A stretch of DNA of 64,000 nucleotides, taken from assembly GCA_949987565.1 (NCBI GenBank), contig OX465104.1:14230241-14294240 (forward strand). The letters run 5' to 3'. Within the stretch, counting starts at the first letter, position 1. Each line of letters opens with the position of its first letter. The notes beneath the pieces are model-generated. The model saw only the letters and a program-made list of their open reading frames with translations. It was not told where the DNA came from and ran no database searches. Positions 24,299 to 36,069 of the stretch are shown piece by piece. Source of the stretch: Luidia sarsii. Its lineage: Eukaryota > Echinodermata > Asteroidea > Paxillosida > Luidiidae. The position numbers and the translations under genes were made by a program.

Positions 24299-24757
24299 GG
24301 GCCATTTCCACTGTCCCAAATATCGGTACATGCAATTATTTGGAGCATTATTTGAATTGCGATTCATATTCCACTTTTTAAAAAATTTGTGTGTGGGCAC
24401 TAGGCACAATACATACAAATATTTAGTGGGATTTGAATGGCAATTTGGACTCCACTGTGAGTCTTTTCTAAATAATCGTGTTTATTTGCCACAAGCTGCA
24501 TGTGGTCACGCTCTGCTGAGTCGTTTAAGTTTGGGTTTGTTTTAATCCGACAATGCAACGCTGAAGCTCTGACTGACAGCAAGTGTGGCACTTGTTTACA
24601 TCATGTAGTTGTACAAACAACATGTATGTATGTAGTACATGTATGTGTCCCTGCATGGCCACCCTAACTTAAGGACACACCAAGTTACCAACACACCATT
24701 TGCTATAAACCACAAATCAAATCGGCTCGCAATGTTTTGGCCTGTGTGAACGGCCCC
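24299..24757. mobile_element. MITE of the GGCCGTTCCC family, diverged copy
   Basis: It starts GGGCCATTTCCACTGTCCC and ends GTGTGAACGGCCCC. Inside are TTTGAATTGCGATTCATATT, GTGGGATTTGAATGGC and AATAATCGTGTTTATTTG, matching the 29.8 kb element in order. A TACATG-like word has been inserted near the left end. Confidence 0.5.
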
Positions 24758-24759
24758 AG

Positions 24760-27700
24760 TGATACAAGATTTTCCCTGGCAAACTACATGTACATGTACA
24801 TGTATGTTCCCATATGCATGTACTAAAGTGCTTTAGACCATTCTCAAGTTTATAAATGTGACTTACCGGTACATGTAAAATGTAGGTGGAGCAGTAAGAG
24901 CACCAACCTACATTATGTACAGATATACAGTACACCAAACTCTCATGTACTGAGCAAATTACCGGTTGCCACCTCGGACTCAAAACAGTTCCAGGGGAAA
25001 CCCTAGTCCACAATATACTGTACACTCTACACTGACATGTACACAACTCATTTATGAAACAAATGATTAGTGGCTAAACTACAATAGCTGCCTCAGACTC
25101 TTCAATCTCCCCAGGATTGAAAACCCCCCCCAAAAAAAATTGCAAAAATCCTGCTTATATCTGCAGTGCATCAAATTGGCCCCAATTATAACTAATCTCT
25201 GAGTTATGCCAGAGCCCCCCCCCCTAAGTAACTGCCATGGCCTTGGCATACATGTACATTTACTCCTGCATGTACTGATGGTATCAAGGGAGATAAGCAC
25301 AGATATATATTGATGCACGGACGCACAAGTCTCAGATGTTAGAGGGGGGCTGGACGAATCTTATCATCTTTGCCCAGGACAACTGAAAACAGACATTATA
25401 CATGTAGATGATAACTTGGCAGTGAACGGCCTCAGCTGAATTTCAAAATTTTAGAGGCGAGGGTCTGATGCTGCAATCCTAACAGGACCCGTGACATACA
25501 TGTATGGTAACATTCTAGTTGGGTCCTCCATGTCATTACGGTATCCTGACATCAATTTCAATAGGTGCTATCCATCTATAGATTGAACATTTTATGTCTC
25601 TGGAACAAAAACTGTTGTGCACCATTGTAGCATCTCATCATGCTTGTTCTTAACTTCTTATCAGTTGCTCTTCAGGCATTACACGCATGTGTTTGTATTA
25701 ATAAGCCCATGGATGTTGATCCTTTTACTCAACAACGTACACATGACTCACAACCATAAAGTCACAGATAGACATCAGTTGGCATTTACATACATGTACT
25801 GTAGAGAGCACCATACTCCACTGGTCAGTTCCCGGGTCTGTGCACCGTTGCTGGCTATGGCAGCGTGTGTGTGTCACCGTAACGTGGTATTAGAACTGTT
25901 TTGGTAGCATACCGGTACATGTACATGTACAGTGTAGTTATAACCAAGCACACACACACAGACACACACATAGGGTCTGCACTCTTCAGTGACCCGCTTG
26001 CCTGGCTAACAATGGTCCAGTTGCAATGCTGCTATTGACATGTATAATTGTCGTCACCATGTACATGTAGGCAATGATGTGTGACAACCACTGAGCCAGA
26101 AAGGTTACCATACACATACAGTGTACTCTCGGGTACATGGTACCGGTACATGTACAAATATATAGCTGTACTTGGTGGTGCAGGTATTTTTGACAATGAA
26201 TGCCGAGTGTAATCAGTGCATCAATCACACTGTACAGTGCCATGCAAACAAGTCACCTGTCCCCCCCCCCAAAAAAAAAGCCCTGGAATTTTGTTGACTT
26301 TCTTGGCGTACTACTGATTACAGGGCCCTCTAACCAATGCCTGCTCAGGCTTCATGAATATACTGTTTTCCATCGTAGTCTGTCCAGCATAGAAGATTTT
26401 ACTTCATCAATGTCACCAAGACTCATGTCTCTCCTAAGCATGTCTACACAGTTGATTGTATGCCTATCACATCTTCTGGCACTTCATGTTTCTTGGCATA
26501 CAGAGCTCTGGGACACGTCTGGTGCACGTTGGTTGAGCATTGTTCCCGAAATCGGAGGAACAGGAAGGCATGACAACTGGCAGGGGACCAATTAAGCCCT
26601 GTCCAGTGTCCACACTGGAGTTTTTTCAGTAAAACTTAACCGAGACAATGGGAACTTTTCCCCATTTCAAGTCCAGAGCAGACTGCCTGCGACGTTTACC
26701 TCGGTTACTTTTTCCTGAATCCAGTGGTTACTTCTACCAGCCAGCTGCTTCCCAGGAAAAGTTACATGTACCTGTGCTAAGGCCTACGGTATATGTACAG
26801 TGTACACATCTGGCCCTTCGTCCAGCCGTAGCGAGATCATGCTACACGGGCCAAGACACATACATGTACGTTTTGCATTGCTTCTACAGCGGTCACGGTA
26901 AATCTTTCCCGTGTCGAAAGTGCGGACAGAGCTTACATACACGTACACATTTGACCATATTTCATTTTGCCATCGTCTCGGTAATACCTCCCAAAAGAAA
27001 AAGTCCAGTGCGGACAGCTGTGCAGACACCGCTTTAGACATCTTATCAGAAATCACCACACAGATCTGCACTGGCCATTTCCCCAGGAAGATGGTCATTG
27101 GTCACATTGGTCAGTGAGGACGGCTCATGCATGTAACAAGGCCAGATTCACACAGCCACTGTCTGGACACACAGCAGGACAGCATGAAGTCCAGTTTCTT
27201 CAAAGAGGGATGGCTGGTGGTTCATGGCTGACCAGGGGCTGGCTCATCAGGAGCTCGGAGCCTCGGATATCATCTTTAGCAGTCACAACCGAGCACGGGT
27301 TCAACTCTCATTTCACCGAGATTTCCACGGGCAATTTTAGCCCTGGGTGATGAAGTACAGTACACAAGTGTACTGTTCACAGCACTGATGCAACGATGAG
27401 CCAAACTATGGACCTCCATAACTCACCGATGCCCACCCGAAGACGATCAGCTGTGTCAGCTGCAACTGTAACATAAGGCTCTACAATGTACTTAGTGGTC
27501 TACAATGTACAAGTAGTGATTCAGACAGAATCCCCACTGTCCTGTTGAAATCTGAAGGCTAGACCGAACCCAACACTGGTGGTCTGGATGCTTACAGGAA
27601 CCACAGGCCATTTCCTGGATGAAAATAGCACAAGCACATTATAGGTATACCTGGAGATTAATCCAGTCATTCCATGCAGGGCGCTGATATGTACAGTACT

Positions 27701-28250
27701 GTGGCAAGCTCTGTTGTGGTTGAAGTATGTATACACTGTACAAATGTACTGTACAAACTGTGCAAGGCCTTCTTCTGAAACCTTTGCACTGGATGGCCAT
27801 CCAGGCCAGTGAGGCCACCACAGTTGAACTGAACTGTGAGGTGGCAGACCTCTCTACTGAGACGGGCCACCTCAGGTACAGGTACATGTATTTGTCTCCA
27901 AACACTGCCACCTCGTCAGGGGGTCAAAATCATGCAAATAATACAAAACCAATGGCAGTCTGACATGGGCAAAGCAAAGAGCTACAAGGTTGTCCCGATT
28001 GCCAGATGTTGCACATAATTACAGTGCTCTAGACTCATTCCCTTGTCCAATGCATAACCTGCGTCACATCAAGCAACCAAACCCACTACGTGTACCGGTA
28101 CATGTACATGTACCTACAGTAACTCATCCATTCAGCAAATCATCAGTTGCCTCCTCAGTCCTCACACTATTTGAACTCGAGGGAATCCTGGTGTGGGCTT
28201 TGCTTTTCACATAACGTTTTCAGGATGGTTTCCCCGGCCACTGACCCAAT
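24760..28250. other. Non-coding, sparse TACATG words
   Basis: Homopolymer C/A runs (25115-25140, 25206-25218, 26260-26280) and isolated TACATG clusters at 25910, 26140 and 28095. No gene recognised; open frames of 60-130 codons lack domains or codon regularity. Confidence 0.4.
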
Positions 28251-28253
28251 ATT

Positions 28254-28345
28254 AGGGCCGTTTCCACTGTCCAAATAATCGTAATTTGAATCGCAATTTA
28301 AAAACAGTGGGATTTTTTTTGAGACTGTGATTTTTGGTGTTATTT
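28254..28345. mobile_element. MITE of the GGCCGTTCCC family, left part
   Basis: AGGGCCGTTTCCACTGTCC, AAATAATCGTAATTTGAATC, GCAATTTAAAAACAGTGGG. The right inverted end was not found, so the copy is truncated. Confidence 0.5.
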
Positions 28346-28559
28346 TTCCAACTGGCCTTTGGCAATTCCGAGTGTCATTTGACCACCGGACCACTGTTTG
28401 GCTTGAACTACATGTAAGCAGTACAAATGGGCTCTCAAGCTTGAACCTGTTTCTTCTAACAACTTGGCGGAAACAAACAAAATAATTTCCTCCTGGGGCA
28501 GACATAAAAAACTGCAATGCCCCTTAAAAAAGGGTGATTCATCCTAGCTATGCACGTGT

Positions 28560-29810
28560 ACTGTACATGTACACTGACTTAATAACATGAAATTCTTCCG
28601 TTAGCAACAATTACACTAAAAGCCCCAGATTCCATCCTGAGGAGATCTAAGACCTTTCCACCGCATTAGCGCAGCAGAAAAGTCACTCGTTTTTCCTGAT
28701 TTTTGTTTTCCCCTTCAGGTCAAATATCCACTTCAGGGAGCAGTGAACGTCACGGACTACTGCAGTGTCGTCTCTCGTCTTTCACATCATAACTGCCAGA
28801 GATGAATGAATGTGTCCGCACATAGCACATTGTCCATGCAAATATGTACATGTACAAGCATACAAAGGGCATGCTTTCTATGTTTACCGGTGCTGATGCA
28901 AATACCGATAAAAAAACATCGGCTAAACATAACCTTTGCAACCAACTGCACAAAAACACGTGTTTGGGGCCAGTAGAGAAGCCAATGACTGCAGGCAGAA
29001 GCATGGTACAAAGCTGGCACGGTGGATGTGCAGAGTACATGCAAGTATTGCAATATGCACCGGCACATGTACACCCACACTCAGAATCCAGCGATCGGCC
29101 CAACTACAGTACATTACTCGGGGCTACGATTCATGCTTGCTCTTAATTTCTTTTTGCAGACAACTCTCGGATAAACGACCAACAATCTGATTTGCCCGCA
29201 GCGAAAAAGGAACCAAATTCCACCTTTTTTTTAAACCAATTCTGTTTGGGGGTGTGATCTATACCACACGTCATTGACGTAAAAATAGCAGACACAAGAG
29301 AGGATGACACAGGATGAAGATGTATGTAGTAAGTGACTGTAGTATGAGTCACAGGTATTCCATTGCTTCTTATTTTCAGAAACTGGATTAACGGTGGAAC
29401 GAATCCGGCCAATCGGACACAAACTAGATTGCATATAACAGCACCAGTGCACTGTTTACCCTTTGTCACTGATACAATTATCACCTCGGCAAGTCACCAG
29501 AAAGGCGTCTAGACCTACTGTACTGTGTACATAAGTACATGTACTGGTATGCAAATGTCTACCATATTATTGCAACATGGCCAACTGCCTGTCTCTAGAT
29601 TTTTAAAAAGCTAGCAGAGGTGATTGGGTTAAAAACATCTAACAGCACTCAATGTCTCTAGAGATGACAACCACAAATTTGCAAAACAACAACTACATAC
29701 ATACATGTACAGCAGTGCAGAGATCACACAAAGCGGATGAATCTTTAAACATTCAGGCTCTATATTCAAGGGGAATTGCTTGACAGAAGTGTATCTACCA
29801 ACTACCGAGT
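28560..29810. other. No recognisable feature
   Basis: Frames up to about 120 codons overlap on both strands without motifs. Confidence 0.4.
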
Positions 29811-29814
29811 AGTA

Positions 29815-30177
29815 GGCCGTTCCCACTACGAAAATAATCGCGATTTGAATCACTGACTGACTCGCTGACAAACGTAAACAAACCCTGTGCTGCACCTCCT
29901 GGCAGTAAGCTGCTGGCAGGAAATGCCATGCTTGTGCAATGCATTGTGAGCTTAAAAAGACCAGTGCGATTTCAGTGGAGCGTTCCCACACACATCGCGT
30001 TGCAAATAAACGTGATTTCTTGAAAAAGTCTCACTCTTAGTGGAGTCCGAATCGCGATTCAAATCCCACTAATAATCGCGTTTATTGTGTCCCCACACAC
30101 AAAAAGAGTGGAGTTTGAATCGCGATTCAAATCGCGATCCAAATAATCGCGTTTATTTGGTGTAGCGGGAACGGCCC
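29815..30177. mobile_element. MITE with GGCCGTTCCC inverted ends
   Basis: The ends GGCCGTTCCC and GGGAACGGCC are exact reverse complements. The interior is rich in AATCGCGATTTGAATCGCGAT-like palindromic words (ATCGCGATT, GAATCGCGATTCAAATC), so almost the whole 363 bp can fold on itself. It has no coding capacity. Related copies are at 24299-24757 and, partial, at 28254-28345. No target duplication was resolved. Confidence 0.65.
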
Positions 30178-30429
30178 TGCAGACTACCTTCATGGCTGCA
30201 CCTGAGGAATGCTGCATTCACCGCATGACCGTCTATGGCTGTGGGCTGAGTGTCCACAGTATGGCTGTGGCTGTGGCTGAGACTGAGCTAAGTATCACTG
30301 AAAAAACTCTAAATTGTGAAATGAGGCAGCCAGCAATAAATCTCCAAGTTTGCATTTGATCAATGCTTTTTGGGGTAACAACTGCCAACGACAAAAGTCA
30401 AAAGCAAACAACATTACGACGTGAAGGTA

Positions 30430-30525
30430 TGGTCGGCTATCCTGTTTAGCGGATCAAGACTGTTGGTGCTAACTGCTAAGTAGACTTCCATGCTCAAGCA
30501 GCTTGATGCAATTGGCCCAAGCTAG
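30430..30525 (+). repeat. Dispersed repeat, copies also at 54450-54545 and 63608-63690
   Basis: Common words: TATGGTCGGCTATCCTGTT, CTGCTAAG, CTTCCATGCTCAAGCAGCTT and AATTGGCCC. At 54450 they read TATGGTTGGTCATCTTGTTA, CTTCATGCTTAAGCAGCTCT, ATGGCCC. At 63608 they read TATGGTCAGCAATCCTGTTC, CTCCTCAAGCAGCTCT. All three are in the same orientation, two of them next to a family-1 SINE. Confidence 0.45.
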
Positions 30526-30597
30526 GCTGCCATCAGGGTCTAAAAGTCTCTCATTTCCCAGGACACAAATATAATCAAACAAACAAAGGAAGTCAAA

Positions 30598-30715
30598 CAA
30601 ACAAAGGAAAACACTGACTGGGAACTTTTGAACAAATTTGACAAAATTGGCAAAGAAAACTTTTACTGGACCAGGACCTGATCCCAAGAGTCCGAGACCT
30701 CTGGTTTTGCATACC
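30598..30715 (-). mobile_element. SINE-like family 1 fragment (body plus box B)
   Basis: The minus strand contains the CCAGAGGTCTCGG box-B region, then GTCCAGTAAAAGTTTTCTTTGCCA and the CCCAGTCAGTGTTTT body end. The box A half is missing. A second dispersed repeat lies immediately left (30430-30525), as also near 54.4 kb. Confidence 0.5.
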
Positions 30716-31059
30716 AAAATATGAATAAGTGAACTGGAACATCTAGGGCATTACATTATTGAATTGAGTATGCGCATGTCCCCTTACTGGGAGGGAAAAC
30801 AAACACTGCTGCAGTTGGGTATAAACATCGTACCGCTGCTCCAGAGAGGCCAGCTTTGGGGGCTGGCGAACGAGGCTTTCCAAAGGACTGTGGCACCCGA
30901 TCGGCGCTTGCATAAAGGGACAATGCCGTCAGGGGAGAGTAAACGCTGCTCAAAACGTTGAGCTACATGTACCAGCTCTTTCTTAGAGCAACATAGGCCC
31001 CCTACTTCTTATAAAAAAGAGATGTGATGGTGTCAATGCAAAGTGCAAACCTTCCTCTT

Positions 31060-32080
31060 GGTACAGCACTTCCACCATGCAAACATTATAGAATGCTGTA
31101 ATGACAACCATCCAATCGGCTGACAACTTGTGCACATTATTACTCAGTCTTCTTGAACGAGGGGACACTGTGGACCAAATACTGTAAATCGTACCACAGT
31201 GGCCAGCATTGCAAGTAATGAATACCTCATGCAGTAGGACCTGTCCCACTTCACTGTGTGTTCCTGAACATGGACGACATTGTGAAAAAACAAAACCATC
31301 CCGATAAAGCGAGCATTGCTCAAGTAATGTATACCTCGGGCACTGGGATGGTACCTGTCTCGCCTAATGCCAATTAGCCATGCAGAGGACCAAACTGCGT
31401 TTGTCTACCGACTGGGATACATCTGCATAGTCTTCTCAGACGCATCTCCCACAGAGAAGGGGTGGGCTCGCTGCACTAGGTTGTACTATGGATGGCAAAT
31501 GGCTGCACAACAAGAGGGATATGTCATGATTCATGTATGCACTCTGTAATACATACATACTTGTACATGTACGTACATGTACTGGTACAGTACATGTCTC
31601 CGTTTGTTACATGTACTGTGTGTGGGTGAGCTTTACACACATGTAGCGGTCTGGTAAAATCATGCAGAAACTTTGTGCTCTACAACAACTGAATGGGTGG
31701 TTCTAAAATGAACATGAGTTTTAAAAAAGAGGATCTTCCTTTGGTTGAGGGCTTTTTGATTAACAGAGATGTACATGTACAGGCGAGAATGAGGCAGTGA
31801 GGCTCAACAAGATGCCACACTTACATGTACATGTACTGTATTGTACATGGTGTGTGACTTCACCTGGCATCCTTAAGTCATTGGACACTTTACTAATCCA
31901 ATGTCAACTTCCTCAGATTTAACCCCTCAAAAAAACTTCGCATCAGCCAATTCCACTACGGGACGGGGGATGCATTCATCCTGAGCTGTACCCGAATCCC
32001 ATTCCGATGGGAGCATACTGTTCAGGAAAATCATAACATATCTATGAAGCACATACAGACTCAATGCCATCACACCTGCC
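31060..32080. other. Non-coding, two small TACATG blocks
   Basis: TACATG blocks lie near 31560-31590 and 31820-31840. No gene recognised. Confidence 0.4.
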
Positions 32081-32084
32081 GCCT

Positions 32085-32200
32085 GCCGGGGTTCAAATCC
32101 TGCGTCAGTTCAGTTGACGGTATTTTTTTCCAGCAGGCAATCGGGCAAAGCACTGAGCATTACAGACTACAGTGCCAAATTGTGCATCTATTGTGAATCG
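32085..32200 (+). mobile_element. SINE-like family 2 copy, partial
   Basis: GCCGGGGTTCAAATCCTGCG (box B), a T run, GCAGGCAATCGGGCAAAGCA and CTGAGCATTACAGACTACAG. The last 50 bp of the tail are lost. Confidence 0.45.
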
Positions 32201-32924
32201 CTCCTCCTGAGGCTAGCCAGAGCATCCTAAAAAAGTTGCTATTACATTCATTACTCACTGTCACTGACTTTGTCACCCAAGATTCAAAATATTTAGCTTC
32301 TCCAGAGGCAGAGTCCTTCTACTACATGTACGTACATGAACATGTACATAGACCAATCACCATGATTTCAGACTTGCACACCATGCAATGGCCACGGCTA
32401 AGTAGATCACTGTCAGCACACAGCCGGGGATACTGTACACATACAGTATGTACCATACAAAGAAGGCAGGTTACATTCACCCGGAAACGGAATTCTTCCT
32501 GGAAATGCTATTCAGCCGGTCCATTACATTGATTGGAAAATTGTCATTACATGTTATCGGCTCTCTTGCCCGAAAGGGTATTCTGCAGGAGGTCATTCAC
32601 GAATAACCTTTCGAGCAAGAAGAAATTACAGTTTGCAAACTTATCAGAGTAAGGGTCCAGGCCGACAAAAATTACCAGGGGAATTTTCGAGAAATCCCCA
32701 GGGATTGTGTGAAAGCCCATTTAGTTTTTCTAAGATTTGGCTCAATTCTGTGTATCATTCACAATGTTTTAATAACATTGAGCATTTGCACTAGTCAAGC
32801 AGTTGGGGAGTTGTGGGGCTGATTGCAGCACATGGGAAATCCTACTCCCTTTCTAATCAATATCATCATATGCTGTGAGCAAACATTAATCCAAGGGTGA
32901 ATTTCAAAAAGGCCTACAATACAT

Positions 32925-33050
32925 CGTAACTCTACTTACGATTGATAACCCATCGTAAGTTGTGATAGGCCGTAGACCTATGGTTTCTGTGCATCACTCA
33001 TCGACTCGCGATTGGTTGTAAGTTACGATGGGTTTGGTGAAATCGACCGC
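32925..33050 (+). repeat. Dispersed self-complementary repeat, second copy
   Basis: CTTACGATTGATAACCCATC, GTAAGTTGTGATAGGC, TATGGTTTCTGTGC, CGCGATTGGTTGTAAGTTAC and GATGGGTTTGGTGAAATCG. This copy lacks the TACATG expansion of the 21 kb copy. It lies just left of the (GGGGTT)n array. Confidence 0.5.
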
Positions 33051-33224
33051 TGGCGCAATCTCTTAGGATTGCGACAGGTCCCTTGCACAAAGTTAGGGTT
33101 GGGATAGGAATAGGGATAGGGTTAGTGCTAGAGTTGGGTTTGGAGTTGGGTTTGGAGTTGGGTTTGGAGTTGGGTTTGGAGTTGGGTTTGGAGTTGGGCT
33201 GGGTTTGGGGTGGGGTAGGGGATA

Positions 33225-33582
33225 GGGTTGGGGTTGGGGTGGGGTTGGGGTTGGGGATGGGGATGGGGTTGGGGTTGGGGTTGGGGTTGGGGTTGGGGTT
33301 GGGGTTGGGGTTGGGGTTGGGGTTGGGGTTGGGGTTGGGGTTGGGGTTGGGGTTGGGGTTGGGGTTGGGGTTGGGGTTGGGGTTGGGGTTGGGGTTGGGG
33401 TTGGGGTTGGGGTTGGGGTTGGGGTTGGGGTTGGGGTTGGGGTTGGGGTTGGGGTTGGGGTTGGGGTTGGGGTTGGGGTTGGGGTTGGGGTTGGGGTTGG
33501 GGTTGGGGCTGGGGCTGGGGTTGGGGCTGGGGCTGGGGTTGGGGTTGGGGTTGGGGTTGGGGTTGGGGTTGGGGTTGGGGTT
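33225..33582 (+). repeat. (GGGGTT)n array with degenerate leader
   Basis: About 55 nearly perfect GGGGTT hexamers, interrupted by a few GGGGCT, preceded from 33090 by decaying units such as GGGTTTGGAGTTGG. It strongly favours G-quadruplexes on the + strand. The long Gly-Leu and Trp-Gly frames through it are repeat artefacts. It is followed by CTAACTCTAACCCTAAG, a short opposite-strand telomere-like word. Confidence 0.95.
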
Positions 33583-34012
33583 ACATCTGGTTTTCCAGTC
33601 TAACTCTAACCCTAAGTTTTAACAGTTTATGCAAGGGAACTTGCACAATCTTAAGGAACATGCAGGGTTTAAAGTTTGCGCACAGCATATATGACCAAAG
33701 GCATCATGTATGCCTATACTACTCTAGATTGCAAATGCAATCTAACTAGTACAACTGTACCTTGATACTAGTACTAAGAAAGTACTGGACTACAGTAATG
33801 TACTACAGTGGAGTACTAAACAGTGCTAGGCCATGTTGCACGCGGTGAGCCCTACGACTGTTTCCTGAACAGCAGTGCAAAGCAACATCCGGGACATCGC
33901 ACCGCGCACGCACACACTTCCGCAGACCACTCCGCACCCGGACCTGGTGACGTCATCCAGTTTTCAAATCCAAGATGGCCACCCCAATTCGGCTCGTCGA
34001 CCCGTTCTCCGT

Positions 34013-34309
34013 CAACTGAGGGGAATTTTCTCCCTTTTCCCAAATGTGAGTAAAACAAAATGACCAGTATTGGAATATGTAATTCTCACTGAATCCGCAA
34101 TGGGCGCGTGGGACGATTTTACGGGTGTTTTGGGGGTAAATCTGGGGATTTTGGTTGGGGGTATTTTTCAAAAATGACATTACAGTGATTTTACACGATG
34201 CAGCATAGCCATGAAATATGAATGATCCTTGGACCCTACAGTCACCAGTCCCTCAAAATTTCAAAATTCGATAAAAAAGGGTGACTTGTCGGGTCCAAGT
34301 TACTCGGAC
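34013..34309 (+). repeat. Dispersed repeat, inverted copy in UBE2S intron 1
   Basis: CAACTGAGGGGAATTTTCTC, CCAGTATTGGAATATG, ATTCTCACTGAATCC, GGGTGTTTTGGGGG, CCCTACAGTCACC and CCAAGTTACTCGGAC follow in order. All are found reverse-complemented, in matching order, at 37638-37880. Function unknown. Confidence 0.55.
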
Positions 34310-34588
34310 TATGTTTACCCATGGTTTACCACATCCACAGCATAGGACAAGAGTGGAATTTGGAAAAGTGCAATGTTTTGATTTTTCTTTTCTTTTCTTT
34401 TTCCAATTAACTCATTTGATTTGGAAGTTAGTGCCGTGGCCAGATTTGTGTGCAATGGACGTTTCAAATTTCTTGCATTTTTTACATGATTCATTGATTG
34501 GAGCATGGAATGATGGATGGAATGGATACATACACATAGCATACATGATACAACATACACCATTACATGTGCATGTACATACATACAC

Positions 34589-34706
34589 CATGGAGGAATA
34601 ATCCTCCATGCATACACTATCATACATGCACAAAAGAGCAAAACTAGTCCTCTTTTTACTTGGAGCATGGAGGTAGAATTAGAAATTCTATTTCTACCTC
34701 CATGCT
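34589..34706. repeat. Two adjacent hairpins sharing CATGGAGG
   Basis: CATGGAGGA/TCCTCCATG (34589-34610, 4-nt loop) and AGCATGGAGGTAGAA/TTCTACCTCCATGCT (34664-34678 and 34692-34706, 13-nt loop) are both perfect. The region between is unremarkable. Confidence 0.7.
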
Positions 34707-35864
34707 TAGACTTGGAGGTAGGCCTAGTCGTAGTCAATTACTGAATTAGTGCGCAGTACACGGCGATTGCCGTGTACACTTTCTGCATGCAGGGGCCAGG
34801 CCAGGCACGGCCGCCCAAGCGTGATTCACGTCCCGAGCACCGCCAGCGCCAGCACCGCGCCCGAGCTGGAAATCCCGCCGGCTGCTCGTGGCTCGGGCCC
34901 CCCAAAAAACGGCCGTCGCAAAACGAGCTCCGAGTCGGGAAAGGAGAGAAATACATACCTCCAAGTTGAGCTCCCACCCCTCCAAAATAACTCCAAGTTC
35001 AGTGCACGTACAGACCATGTACAGACGAAGCGAGGACACACACCACTTCCTACATGGCCGCCATGTCAAATCCCCGGATGTTATTATTCAAGCAGACGAT
35101 GATGACATCATTTGTTATTAATAACACGACGGCATATCGCACGACACACAACTCGAATCATCCTTTGACTCAAAGTTTGAGATGAGATCTTTTTGGTCAC
35201 CGTCGATAAATCCTCCCCTCTAAAGAGCACTCCCAAGGGCGCCAAGCAAATATCCCCACCCAAGTGAAACTAATGAGCATGGATTTTGGATTGTCGACCA
35301 CGCGGCTCTTTAAATTTCTTGAGTTCCACCGACTAAACTTCAAGACATCTCGAAGAGAGATGCAGGAGAGAAAGAATGAGAAGTATGTGTTTGTGTTGGG
35401 GCTTGGCGATCGAGGGGTGACGGGGATATACACGCCAATAGCCTGTACAAAGTGCAGTGCAAATAAGTCTGCATTTATAATCAACTTCGTTGATTGAATT
35501 AGAGCGTGATTAATTCAATAGTCAACACCCTCGGCTTTTCAGGTTTTTTATCTTCTTCTTATTTTATGTTTGTTACGATGCGAAGGCCGGGTAAAGCAAT
35601 TTTTGCTGTTCTGCGTGGCCGGCCGGCAGCGCTCAGTCATCATGCATGGATTTTTCACTGAGTTCGCTTTTTGGCTATCCGTCAGCTGGCGCGAGTTACA
35701 TTATTGTCTGGTCTTCTTTTCTCATAATGTAGTCTGCTTTCTCTTCTTCTGTCCCTAATTGTGATCCATCTTTGTATGCGCTTTGTATCATTAATTTTTG
35801 TCAAAACATGAGAAATAATCAAATGGAATGGAAATTGAAAGTATGGCAAAGTTGAAAGTTTGAC

Positions 35865-35970
35865 TGCATGGACCTGAACTTGAACCCGAGACCTCTGGTT
35901 TTGCGTGCATTTCTGCGTACCTTTTCGTTTCTATTCAAAAGTTCCCAGCCAGCATTTCCATTAACTTGTT
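35865..35970 (-). mobile_element. SINE-like family 1 fragment
   Basis: GAACCCGAGACCTCTGG followed by TTTGCGT is the reverse complement of the family-1 box B region. It is joined to AAAGTTCCCAGCCAGCATTTCC, which is body sequence in an unusual orientation, so this is a rearranged or composite fragment just upstream of the UBE2S promoter. Confidence 0.4.
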
Positions 35971-36069
35971 TGATACGAAAAGAAAATTAATGAATTGGAA
36001 GAAGAAGACATTTGCACTGGCACACCGACCGGCCGGTAAGCGTACGGGTCGAGATGGATTCTAAAAGTC

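Noticed and set aside
26580..26760. MITE starting CCCTGTCCAGTGTCCACACTGG
   Set aside because: Some internal complementarity (AACCGAG, CTCGGTT), but no matching terminal repeats or second copy could be found by eye.
33083..33749. Gly-Leu and Trp-Gly repeat proteins
   Set aside because: Products of the GGGGTT hexamer read in two frames; there is no start context or conserved part.
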